DNA from: JACKBC01 sp041391125
Lineage (GTDB): Bacteria; Chloroflexota; Anaerolineae; Caldilineales; Caldilineaceae
Direction of reading: 5' to 3'
DNA length: 64,000 nt
NCBI GenBank assembly: GCA_041391125.1
Contig: JAWKON010000007.1
Span: 124,001 to 188,000, forward strand
Shown piece after piece: positions 53,517 through 62,355 of the stretch. The notes beneath the pieces are model-generated. The model had not been told where the DNA came from. It saw only the letters and a program-made list of their open reading frames with translations, and searched no databases. The translations under genes were made by a program, and so were the position numbers. Position 1 is the first letter of the stretch, and every line of letters starts with the position of its first letter.

Positions 53517-53600
53517 AAATTATACGCGGATGCACGCGGATTTGCGCAGGTTTTTCAGGCAGCATCCGCGTTTATCTGTGTTCACCCGCGTACAATTTCG
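53517..53600. repeat. ACGCGGATGCACGCGGAT hairpin repeat
   Basis: TACGCGGATGCACGCGGATT on the left pairs in part with GCATCCGCGTTTATCTGTG and CCCGCGTA on the right. It fills most of the gap between the DUF84 and PPK2 genes. Confidence 0.6.
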
Positions 53601-53640
53601 TATTTCCAATAATTGCAAATCACTACAGGGGAGGGGACTC

Positions 53641-54534
53641 ATGGCGAACGCAGTACTAACCGCATCCAGCTTGAACGTTGTGCATATACCGGATAGCGTA
53701 ATTCCCAAGGCGATTCGGCAAAAGGCGTTGAATGCCAAAAAAAATGAAATCATCAGCGATTCATATCCCTATCGCTCAAAAATGAAGCGCGGAGAATATG
53801 AAGAGACCAAACAGGCGCTGCAAGTCGAGCTGCTCAAGGTGCAGCGCTGGGTCAAAGAGTCTGGTCAACGCATTGTGCTGCTCTTTGAAGGGCGCGATGC
53901 GGCGGGCAAGGGTGGCACCATCAAGCGCTTTATGGAACACATGAATCCACGCGGGGCGCGCATTGTGGCGCTGGAAAAACCCACAGAATTAGAAATGGGG
54001 CAGTGGTATTTTCAACGCTATATCCAGCACTTGCCCACCAAGGGCGAAATTGTCTTTTTTGACCGCTCGTGGTACAACCGCGCCGTGGTGGAGCCGGTGA
54101 TGGGCTTTTGTACGCAGGCGCAGCATCATCGCTTTTTGCGCGAGGGGCCGCAGATGGAAAGTATGCTGGTCAATGATGGCATCCATCTCTTTAAATTCTG
54201 GTTTTCGGTTAGCCGCGAAGAGCAGTTCCGCCGCGTGCGCTCGCGTGAAAATGACCGGCTGAAACAGTGGAAGCTCAGCCCGGTGGATGCCAAGGCGTTG
54301 GGGTTGTGGGATGAATATACCAAGGCCAAAAACGCCATGTTTATGGCCACCGACACCAAAATCGCCCCCTGGACCGTGATCCGCTCCGACTGCAAAAAGC
54401 GCGCGCGCATCAACTGTATGCGCCATGTGCTGGGCAAGCTGGATTATCCCGACAAGGATGCCAGCGTGGTCTGCCCACCGGACCCCAAAATCGTGGGGCC
54501 GAAAGAACAAATTTATGAAGGAGATGATTGGTAA
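53641..54534 (+). CDS. ppk2: Polyphosphate kinase 2 family protein
   Basis: 297 residues. Walker A GRDAAGKGGTIKRF, the lid region HMNPRGARIVALEKPTE and Walker B FFDRSWYNRA are diagnostic of PPK2, which moves phosphate between polyphosphate and nucleoside diphosphates or monophosphates. Length and one-domain form match class I. GGGGAGGGGACT before the ATG at 53641 is a strong ribosome site, so I reject the longer frame from 53530. rfbA follows seven bases later, which could link nucleotide supply to sugar-nucleotide synthesis; this is inference. Confidence 0.92.
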   Translation: MANAVLTASSLNVVHIPDSVIPKAIRQKALNAKKNEIISDSYPYRSKMKRGEYEETKQALQVELLKVQRWVKESGQRIVLLFEGRDAAGKGGTIKRFMEHMNPRGARIVALEKPTELEMGQWYFQRYIQHLPTKGEIVFFDRSWYNRAVVEPVMGFCTQAQHHRFLREGPQMESMLVNDGIHLFKFWFSVSREEQFRRVRSRENDRLKQWKLSPVDAKALGLWDEYTKAKNAMFMATDTKIAPWTVIRSDCKKRARINCMRHVLGKLDYPDKDASVVCPPDPKIVGPKEQIYEGDDW

Positions 54535-54540
54535 AACTAT

Positions 54541-55437
54541 ATGAAGGGAATTATTTTGGCCGGTGGTCACGGCACCCGTTTGGAGCCGCTGACTTTTGGT
54601 GTGAGCAAACAGCTTCTGCCCGTTTACAACAAGCCCATGATCTACTATCCGCTCTCCATGCTCATGCTGGCGGGCATCCGCGAGATCCTGGTGATTACAG
54701 CGCCAGAGCCGCACGCGGCCTATCGGGCGCTGCTGGGGGATGGCAGCCAGTGGGGGCTCCAGTTCAATTATGTAATTCAGGACGCGCCGCGCGGATTGGG
54801 CGAAGCATTTTTGCTCGACAAAGCGTTTATTGGGGACGATGCGGTCTGTTTGGTATTGGGCGACAATATTTTTTACGGCTACGGCATGTCGGGTAAATTG
54901 CAGGATGCGTCCAAACTGAGCGAAGGCGCGCTGATCTTCGCCTATTCGGTGCGCGACCCGCAGCGCTACGGCATTGTCGAATTTGACGCCAACGGCCGCG
55001 CCATCAGCCTGGAGGAAAAGCCGCAAAATCCCAAGACCAATTACGCCATCCCCGGTCTCTATTTTTATGACAACCAGGTGGTAGGCATTGCCGAAACCAT
55101 GCAGCCCTCGCCGCGTGGCGAACTGGAAATTACGGACATCAATCGCATTTATCTGGAGAAAGGCCAGCTACACGTGGAGATGCTGGGCCGCGGCACCGCC
55201 TGGCTGGATGCCGGCACGCACAATTCTCTGCTGGAAGCGTCCAACTTTGTGCAGGCCGTTGAACACCGCCAAGGCTTCATGATCAGCTGCCCCGAGGAGA
55301 TTGCCTATCGCCGCGGCTTTATCGATGCCGATGGCGTGCGGGCGGTGGCGCTCAAGATGAATCGCGAGAACGAGTATCGCACCTATTTGCTGGAGCTGGT
55401 GGAAGAGGGCTGGGTGACTAGACACGCCGGGGAATAA
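54541..55437 (+). CDS. rfbA: Glucose-1-phosphate thymidylyltransferase
   Basis: 298 residues. GIILAGGHGTRLEPLT is the nucleotide-binding signature, followed by KQLLPVYNKPMIYYPL, LGDNIFYG, EEKPQNPKTNYAIPGLYFYD and GTAWLDAGTHNSLLEAS. RfbA makes dTDP-glucose from glucose-1-phosphate and dTTP, the first step to dTDP-rhamnose. The other three rhamnose genes are not in this window. The last residues and stop codon (GCCGGGGAATAA) are part of a hairpin repeat that runs on downstream. Confidence 0.93.
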   Translation: MKGIILAGGHGTRLEPLTFGVSKQLLPVYNKPMIYYPLSMLMLAGIREILVITAPEPHAAYRALLGDGSQWGLQFNYVIQDAPRGLGEAFLLDKAFIGDDAVCLVLGDNIFYGYGMSGKLQDASKLSEGALIFAYSVRDPQRYGIVEFDANGRAISLEEKPQNPKTNYAIPGLYFYDNQVVGIAETMQPSPRGELEITDINRIYLEKGQLHVEMLGRGTAWLDAGTHNSLLEASNFVQAVEHRQGFMISCPEEIAYRRGFIDADGVRAVALKMNRENEYRTYLLELVEEGWVTRHAGE

Positions 55438-55554
55438 ATTCCCGGCTGATAGCGCAAGTCGTCTAAAGACGACTGCACAGGCGACGGCGCTGGCTCGATA
55501 GAACAGTCCACCTTGGTGGACTTCTGCTATTAGCCGGGAATTTATTCCCCGGCG
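55426..55554. repeat. GCCGGGGAATAAATTCCCGG hairpin repeat at the rfbA stop
   Basis: Outer arms GCCGGGGAATAAATTCCCGG and CCGGGAATTTATTCCCCGGC enclose two smaller hairpins, GTCGTCTAAAGACGAC and AGTCCACCTTGGTGGACT. The rfbA stop TAA is inside the left arm. Confidence 0.75.
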
Positions 55555-55589
55555 CAACTCTTTGCTCATAATATGGTCGAAAGTTTTAC

Positions 55590-56322
55590 ATGACAGACGA
55601 ATCGCATTTCGAACCACCACCATCAGTTCTAGACGCCGCCAAGATCATCCGCACGGTCGAGCGCCTTTCGCAGCGCATCGACGAACGCTTTCCCCATTCG
55701 GGTCTCCATCGCGTGTCGCAGCAGTTGCTCACCATTGCCCAGCAGACCAAAGAGCGCTCGGAGGCCATTGAGCGCTCCCATTTTGTGGCTGCGCATTGTA
55801 ATTGGGCTGCTGGTGCTGCTGATCCTGCTGGGCATTCTCAGCACGATCGCGCGGGTGGACATTCCCAGCGGCGGCCTGCACTTTTTTGACTTTGTGCAGG
55901 CGCTGGAAGCAGGCATCAACGACATTGTGTTGGTGAGTGCCGGCATCTTCTTTTTGATCACGTTGGAAAACCGCATCAAGCGCGGCCGCGCCATGCGGGC
56001 GCTGCATGAGCTGCGCCCTGGCCCACGTCATCGACATGCACCAGCTCACCAAAGACCCGGACCGGCTGCTCACGCATCTGATCGAGACACCCGCCTCGCC
56101 CCAGCAGACCATGACACCCTACGAACTGAGCCGCTATCTCGACTACTGTACCGAACTGCTCTCGCTCACCGGCAAAATCGCCGCCCTCTATATTCAGGGA
56201 TATGACGACCCCCAAGTCTCGAGGCGGTCAACGACATCGAGCTGCTGACCACCGGCCTCGCCCGCAAAATCTGGCAGAAGCTCATGATTGTGCATTCGGT
56301 GTATCATGAAACGAATCCATAA
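55590..56322 (+). pseudogene. Hypothetical membrane protein, broken into three frames
   Basis: When joined, the frames give an N-terminal helical part (TVERLSQRIDERFPHSGLHR), two membrane segments (LRIVIGLLVLLILLGILST and INDIVLVSAGIFFLITLE), then LAHVIDMHQLTKDPDRLL and ELSRYLDYCTELLSLTGKIAALY, ending HSVYHETNP. Shifts occur near 55775 (GCGCTCCC), 56015 (CTGCGCCCTGG) and 56220. I do not recognise a named function. Both GC-rich junctions could be consensus errors. No operon partner is clear. Confidence 0.55.
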
Positions 56323-56331
56323 GGTTATTTG

Positions 56332-56458
56332 TATTGCTTATTGCTGTATTGCTGTATTGCTGTATTGCTGTATTGCTGTATTGCTGTATTGCTGTATTGC
56401 CGTCCGCTAGCAATAAGCAATACAGCAATAAGCAATACAGCAATAAGCAACACAGCAA
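56332..56458. repeat. Octamer tandem repeat forming a long hairpin
   Basis: About eight copies of ATTGCTGT, then a spacer CCGTCCGCTAGC, then inverted copies as AGCAATACAGCAATA-type words. The two arms pair over most of their length. It lies between the broken membrane gene and the methyltransferase. The unit is too short and too uniform for CRISPR. Confidence 0.8.
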
Positions 56459-56473
56459 TCCAAACAAATTCCC

Positions 56474-57241
56474 ATGAACATAAAGCAGCTATTTAATCAA
56501 GCCGCCCAAACCTACGATCAGACGCGTCGCCAATACATCCCCTGTTTTGATGATTTTTACGGGACTGCGCTCGCTTGCATCCCCACCGACCGGGGTGATT
56601 CTCTGCGCGTGCTCGACTTGGGCGCCGGCACGGGGTTGCTGGCGGCGCTGGTGGCGCAGGCCTTTCCACAAGCGCACATTACGCTGGCCGATATTTCCGA
56701 AGCCATGCTCGCCCAGGCTGCCGCCCGTTTTGGCGATCACAGCGAACGCATCCGCTATGTAGTTTTAGATTATGCGGCGGAACCGATCGCGGGCATTTAT
56801 GACGTGGTTATTTCAGCGCTCTCGCTGCACCACACCCCCGGTCCGCAACTGAAAGCGGTCTTTCAAAAAATTTATGCGGCATTGGCCGCCAACGGCTGCT
56901 TCATCAATGCGGACCAGGTGCTGGGGCCGACGCCAGCCATTGAGCAACGATATGAAGAAATCTGGCAGCGCCAGGTGCGCGACCTTGGCTGTAGCCAGGC
57001 CGATTTGGCCATCGCCATTGTGCGCATGAAGGCCGACCGCACCTCGCCCCTGCATGATCAGCTGGCCTGGCTGGAAGAGGCTGGTTTTCAAGAGGTAAAT
57101 TGCTGGTATAAAAACTATCGCTTTGCCGTCTATTCGGGGCAAAAGATATGCAATCATAGCCCATCACCTAATCATGTAAATCATAGTTTAGACACCAATT
57201 GCACAGGCCGGCAGCAGCATTCGCCGGAAAAGCCCGAATAG
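56474..57241 (+). CDS. Class I SAM-dependent methyltransferase, 3' end read into a repeat
   Basis: 255 residues as read. Motif I VLDLGAGTGLLAAL, acidic ADISEAMLAQA (motif II) and VVISALSLHHTPG (motif IV) place it in class I. The acceptor is unknown. Homologous sequence ends at KNYRFAVYSGQ near residue 223. The rest (CNHSPSPNHVNHS and on) is encoded by a member of the AATCATA repeat family at 57144-57197. The original stop was probably lost to that repeat, as with the isomerase gene. Confidence 0.8.
   Translation: MNIKQLFNQAAQTYDQTRRQYIPCFDDFYGTALACIPTDRGDSLRVLDLGAGTGLLAALVAQAFPQAHITLADISEAMLAQAAARFGDHSERIRYVVLDYAAEPIAGIYDVVISALSLHHTPGPQLKAVFQKIYAALAANGCFINADQVLGPTPAIEQRYEEIWQRQVRDLGCSQADLAIAIVRMKADRTSPLHDQLAWLEEAGFQEVNCWYKNYRFAVYSGQKICNHSPSPNHVNHSLDTNCTGRQQHSPEKPE
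57144..57197. repeat. AATCATAAAAATCA repeat family, short copy 2
   Basis: GCAATCATAGCCCATCACCT and AATCATGTAAATCATAGTTT match the second half of the copy at 50396. It is read as the C-terminal tail of the methyltransferase. Confidence 0.6.
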
Positions 57242-57313
57242 CCACGCCACCACTAAATAGTGTATGTGTTTCGTAGGTTGACAGGCGCGCCGTCGCGACG
57301 TATCATAACAGGT

Positions 57314-57901
57314 ATGAGCGTGCATACCCCCAGCGTTGACCATCGCCCTCTCACATTAACGCTCTCATTGCTCATAGCCATCATTCTGGCGGCGGCCTGC
57401 GCGGCGCCAAATTTCGACGCGAGCGCCGCTCCCACGCCGACCGGCCCCTCGCTGGATGTACATACCACGGGCGAAGGCGACAGGATAGACCTCAGCAGCC
57501 ACGTCAGCCCCGACCGCGATGAACTCACCATTGATGTTTATAGCCAGCGCGGCATTGGCAGCGCCACGCTCACCTTTGCCCACTATTTTCCCGATCACTT
57601 GCCCGATCAAATCACCCTCAACCTCCACTTAAAGGGTCTCGAACAGTTTCAAATTACCACCGACGACCAGATCATCATTGCCAACATCCCATCCAGCGGC
57701 AATGGTGACGCCATCCAAAGCGCCGCCGCCACCTCTAACGACGCCACGCAGGTTCAGTCCATCTCTGCCAACAATCCTCTTTGGTTAACCGTCACCAAAA
57801 TGGGTGATGCCGATACTTATTTCTCCATTGTGCTGCCGTCGCCGCTATTTACGCAAGATGTACAGAGCATGACCCTCAAATGGGTCGATTTTTATCGTTA
57901 G
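57314..57901 (+). CDS. Hypothetical secreted lipoprotein
   Basis: 195 residues. Signal peptide with a lipobox-like LAAACAAP, then a Thr/Pro-rich linker (APTPTGPSLD) and a beta-rich domain (ELTIDVYSQRGIGSATLTF, QITLNLHLKGLEQF). Family not recognised. ATG at 57314 is chosen as it starts just before the signal; a reading from 57260 adds 18 residues of no clear nature. Probably outer-face anchored. Confidence 0.6.
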   Translation: MSVHTPSVDHRPLTLTLSLLIAIILAAACAAPNFDASAAPTPTGPSLDVHTTGEGDRIDLSSHVSPDRDELTIDVYSQRGIGSATLTFAHYFPDHLPDQITLNLHLKGLEQFQITTDDQIIIANIPSSGNGDAIQSAAATSNDATQVQSISANNPLWLTVTKMGDADTYFSIVLPSPLFTQDVQSMTLKWVDFYR

Positions 57902-58207
57902 AAGCAGTTTGCAAAATAAGAGTTCAGGAGGGGAAGTCCCTCATATTTGATTTTCCGTTACTATTCATCATGGTGCCGTAGGCAAGAGAAAACTTTGTTC
58001 AGACCAGATTTTTATGATTTGTGAGTACTATGATTCCGTCGGCAAATGCTCGTTGCCGTTTCCTGCGGGCTATCCGGGCCACGCGAAATCATAGTTCATC
58101 CATGAATCATAAAAATCATCGTTAAGACGCTCCGTTCCGCTTCCTCAATTTTCAAACCGCTTCGTAACACGGGTAAAATTTGTAGAGTTGAAGAACAGGA
58201 GAACATA
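57902..58207. other. Intergenic region with repeat copy
   Basis: No gene seen. It holds the third AATCATAAAAATCA family copy (58000-58131): CAGACCAGATTTTTATGATT at the left pairs with AATCATAAAAATCATCGTT at the right. Shortly before 58208 a GAACAGGAGAAC ribosome site serves the M14 gene. Confidence 0.6.
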
Positions 58208-61200
58208 ATGCACGAATCACCAAAACCGCTCGGAAACAGCCGGGTCCGCCTGCTCATTGCGTTTTTGCTGCTGTGCGCCATTTGCGGCGTGCGCCGCCAT
58301 ATGGCGCTCGATTGGCAGACCGCCCACGCCCAAGGCACGCTGCCCGATGGGGCGGCTTCATCTACATGCCGCTGGTGCGCAACGGAACCGGCACCGACCA
58401 CCGAGCAAAAGTCGCTGGTCGCCTGTGTCTACTTTGGCGACGCCGCTTGGCCTGCGCATTAGCTGCCGAGTATGACGTGTGGGGAAGAAGCGGTGGCCAA
58501 TCAGATTACGTCACTGCGTACCTGCGCCCGTCCGATGTGGAAACGCTGCGGGCGGTCGGCTATGGCGTCGAGATCGATGAAGAGCAGACTTCCCTGTTGG
58601 GGCTGGATGGGCCATTTCTCGGCCATTCCTTTGATTTTGAGAATGGCGTCGTACCGCGGCGGCCATTCCGGGCTTTTCCTGCTATCGCACCGTCGAAGAG
58701 ACCTACGCCAGCATGGCCCAACTTGCCACAGATCATCCCACGCTGGCCACATGGACCGATATTTGGCGACAGCTACGATAGCATGACCGCGGTGGTCCCG
58801 CCGGTTATGACATCAACGGTGCTCAAGCTGACCAATAGCGCCATCCCGGGCCCCAAACCCAAACCCATGATCATTGCCGCCATCCACGCCCGCGAATACA
58901 CCACCGCGGAATTGGCCACAGGCGCTTTGCCGAATATCTTGTCAGCAACTATGGTATTGACGCCGACGCCACCTGGATTCTGGACCACACCGAAATCCAC
59001 ATTTTGCCCCACGTCAATCCAGATGGACGCAAAATTGCCGAAACCGGCAATTTGTGGCGCAAAAACCGCAACCCGTCCTATGGTTGCAGCACCACTTATG
59101 GCGTGGACCTGAACCGCAACAGCAGCTTCCAATGGGGCGGTAATGGGCTCCAGCGGTAGCGTTTGCAACGAAACCATTGTGCCCTTCGCCCGCTTCCGAA
59201 GTGGGAGGTGCAGACCATTCAAAATTACGCCGCCTCCATCTTCGATGACCAGCGTTTGCCCTGGCCTCAATGACGCCGCACCAACCAATACCACTGGCGT
59301 TTTTGTCACTCTGCACAGCTATTCGGAGCTGGTGCTCTATCCTTGGGTTGGAGCGATACGGTCGGCTCCAACGAAAGCCAACTGGCCACATTGGGGCGCA
59401 ATTTTGCTATTATAACGGCTACACCGTCTGTAGCGACTGTTTCTGTTGCCGACGGCACCACCGACGACTGGACGTATGGCGAATTTGGCGTGGCCTCGTA
59501 CACTTTTGAGCTGGGCACGCAGTTCTTCCAACAGTGCAGCGTCTTCGAACGCACAATTCTGCCCACCAATATGCCCGCCCTGATCTACGCCGCCAAACGG
59601 CCCGCCTGCCCTATCAAACCGCCGCTTGGCCGGACGCCATCAGCCTGGCGCTGGATCAGGCCCATTGTGGCCGCCGGTACGCTCCGTCAATTTAAGCGCC
59701 GTCATTGATGACACGCGCTATGACTCGGGCGGTCAGGGGCGTTGAGCCGTCGCAGAATATTCAGGCGGCCCGCTACAGCGTGGGTGCGCCGTCGTGGGTC
59801 GCAGGACCACCGTCGCCATGAACGTTGAAGTGACGGCGCCCTTCAACGGCGCGGTGGAAAGCGTCACTGCCGCCATCGACACAACGATTTGGGCAACGGA
59901 CAGCACATTATCTGTGGAAGGGCAGGACGCCACCGGCCAGTGGGGCGTCCCCACCGCCATCTTCATGGAAATTGGCGCGCCGCCCGCCACCGTTTTCTTT
60001 GATGATTTTGAGAGCGACCTGGGCTGGAGCACCAACCCCAACGGCACGGACACAGCCACCACCGGTCAATGGGAACGCGGCAACCCCGAAGATACCAATT
60101 CTAGCGGCCCCAAGCAGCTCGGCACAACCGTCAGCGGCCTCAACGATCTGGTGACGGCGCGGCTGGCGGGCAGCAGCGTGGGCGCTCAATGACATTGACA
60201 ACGGCGAAACGTCGATCTGCTCACCCGGCATTGCCATTCCGGCGGCGGCAGCGCCACCCTCTCCTTTAGCTACTACCTGGCCCACACCGTCAATTCATCC
60301 AGCGCCGACTATCTGCGTCAAAGTGGTGGGTTTCGCCACCAGCACCGTGCTGGAAGAGCTGGGCTGCGGACAACGACAATGGTGTCTGGGAACCCTTTAG
60401 CGGCGACATCAGCGCCTTTGCCGGGTAAACGGTCTATTTGCAAATCGCCGCCGATGCCGTCGGCGGCAGCATTGTGGAAGCGGGCATCGACGATGTGCGC
60501 ATTACCAGCACAGCTAGCGGCGGCGGCGCCAATCAGCCGCCCAATGCCAACGCCGGCCCCGATCAGATTGTGGAGGACAGCGATAGCAGCGGGCGCTGAA
60601 AATATCACATTGATGGCTCCGGCAGCAGCGATCTGGACGGGACGATTGTCTCCTATCAGTGGAGCAGCGACTCGGGCTTCACCATCCCCGACTATGCTTC
60701 ACCCACAGCCAGTTTCCCCGTGGGCGTTCACACGGTCACGCTGACCGTTACCGACGACGAGGGGCGCAGGACAGCGACGTGGTGATCATCACGGTCAACG
60801 CTTCCTCCAGCACCAGCACGGTCTTCTTTGACGACTTTGAAAGCGACCTAGGCTGGATTGTCAACCCCGGCACAGACACGGCCACCACCGGCCAATGGGG
60901 AGCGCGGCAACCTGAAGATGTGAATTACAACGGGCCGAAGCAATTGGGGACCACCGTCAGCGGCAGCAACGACCTGGTCACGGCACGGCTGGCGGGCAGC
61001 AGCGCCGGCGCCCAATGACATCGACAACGGCGTCACCAGCGTGCTCACCGAATATCGTCCTGCCGAGGAGCGTCGATCTCGCTTTCGTTCAGCTACTATT
61101 TAGCCCATGCCAGCAACGCATCCAGCGCCGACTTCCTGCGTGAGCATTGTGGGCGCCAGCACGCAAACGGTTTTTGAAGAGTTGGGCGCCCAATAACGAT

Positions 61201-61365
61201 GATGACGCCGTTTGGGGCAACTTCAATGGCGACATTAGCGCCTTGGCCGGGCAGACGGTCTATTTGTTGATTGAGGCTGCGGACGCTCTGGCAACGCCAG
61301 CCTAGGTGGAAGCTGGCGTGGATGATGTGCTGATTGAGGCGACGCAGACGATGAGGTTAAGTTAG
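58208..61365 (+). pseudogene. Secreted M14 zinc carboxypeptidase with PKD-like domain, frame broken many times
   Basis: Joined frames give: a signal peptide (LLIAFLLLCAICG); a propeptide (EYDVWG, YLRPSDVETLRAVGY); an M14 domain with IIAAIHAREYTTAEL (zinc His and Glu), HVNPDGR, VDLNRN and TLHSYSELVLYPW (zinc His), and the catalytic Glu in YTFELG. The C-terminal part has two copies of a beta domain (VFFDDFESDLGW ... VEAGIDDV) with a PKD-like unit (NANAGPDQIVEDS) between them. It should degrade peptides outside the cell. There are well over ten small indels, several in GC-rich words (GGCGCCCAAT, GGCTGCGGAC). All zinc and catalytic motifs remain, so consensus error is plausible. Confidence 0.75.
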
Positions 61366-61734
61366 CAGTGACCAGCAAGGTTTTCAGTGTTCAGTCTGGA
61401 AGTTCGCTCTGGGAACTGACAACTGAGTACTGACTACTGATCACTGTTTCCTTGACGCCGTAGATTTCACACCAAAATCAAAACGAGGGGGAGCCAGACC
61501 ATTGGCTCTCCTCGTTTTGATAGCTACTTTTGCGCAAGCAGTGCCGCCTCTGATTTTGCGCTTCAACGCCAAATCGGTCCCTCTTCACGGGTGGAGAGGG
61601 ACGCAGCGACCCCCCCGCAGGATGCAGAGCAGGGAGAGGCCTTCTTCCAACTATACGAAAAAGTGACGGGAGCCACAAAGTGTGATATAATACCCAGAGT
61701 CAACCGAATGCCATATGTAGATTAAGGAGCCCTT
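61366..61734. other. Intergenic region with repeat and terminator
   Basis: No gene. It starts with a self-complementary stretch of CAGTGTTCAGT/ACTGACTACTGATCACTG words (61366-61447), then the hairpin at 61477-61522, then CTCTTCACGGGTGGAGAGGG at about 61583. The promoter of carD is likely near 61680 (TATAAT at 61685). Confidence 0.45.
61477..61522. terminator. Bidirectional-looking terminator hairpin after the M14 gene
   Basis: ATCAAAACGAGGGGGAGCCA on the left pairs with TGGCTCTCCTCGTTTTGAT on the right around GACCAT. The outer A/T-rich ends give U tracts on both strands. Confidence 0.75.
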
Positions 61735-62245
61735 ATGGATTTTGCCATCGGCCAACATCATATTATCCACCCTAGCCACGGACCGGGGGAGATTATTGAC
61801 ATTGAAAAGCAGATGCTGAGCAAGAAAAAGGGGATGAGGAATATTACGTCATTCGTTTTGCCAATAAACGTTTGGTGGTGCGCGTCCCCATGAACGATGC
61901 TGGCGAGCGCGGACTGGCGCGAGGTGATGTCGGCGGCCAAATCCAAACAGGTGATCTCCGCTCCTGACGCCACAAGAGTTACCGCAGGATTTTAAAGAGC
62001 GGCGCAAACAGATCGAAGAGATGATCTTTTCCGGCGCGCCGGTCAAAATTGCGGAGGCGGTGCGCGAATTGACCTGGCGCGGCCACGAAAAAAACCTGAA
62101 TATCTCTGACCAAAAACTGCTGGAGCAGGGGCGCGAAATGTTGATTGACGAGCTTTGTTTGGCCATTGACGCCGAGCCCGCCACGGTCAGCAACACGATC
62201 AATGAAGCGTTGACGTACTCCGAAGAAACGATGCTGGCGGCCTAA
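61735..62245 (+). pseudogene. carD: CarD/CdnL-like transcription factor, broken into frames
   Basis: FAIGQHHIIHPSHGPGEIIDIEKQ opens like CarD, then (second frame) EYYVIRFANKRLVVRVPMNDAGERGL, the RNA-polymerase-binding Tudor-like part. After more shifts comes the helical DNA-binding part (ELTWRGHEKNLNISDQKLLEQGREMLIDEL). CarD-type proteins bind the RNA polymerase beta subunit and stabilise open promoter complexes. Shifts lie near 61832 (a G run), 61920 (CTGGCGCGAG) and 61965 (GCTCCTGACG). The first is a missing G and the other two an extra base each; since carD is often essential, errors are likely. AAGGAG precedes the ATG and a strong terminator follows. Confidence 0.75.
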
Positions 62246-62259
62246 GCCCGCACCCGATG

Positions 62260-62303
62260 CCGAAAAAATAAGGGGCGACAATTGTCGCCCCTTATTTTTT
62301 CGG
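62260..62303 (+). terminator. Perfect 44-base palindromic terminator after carD
   Basis: CCGAAAAAATAAGGGGCGAC continues as an exact palindrome, with AATT at the centre, to GTCGCCCCTTATTTTTTCGG. It has a strong GC stem and U tracts on both sides, so it can work in both directions. Confidence 0.9.
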
Positions 62304-62355
62304 TGTAAAATGAATCATTGTTTTTCTCCCTTCAAATCCACCCAAGGAGTACCCA

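Noticed and set aside
56332..56458. Possible CRISPR array
   Set aside because: Repeat unit is 8 bases without unique spacers, and the array is inverted on itself; no cas genes nearby.
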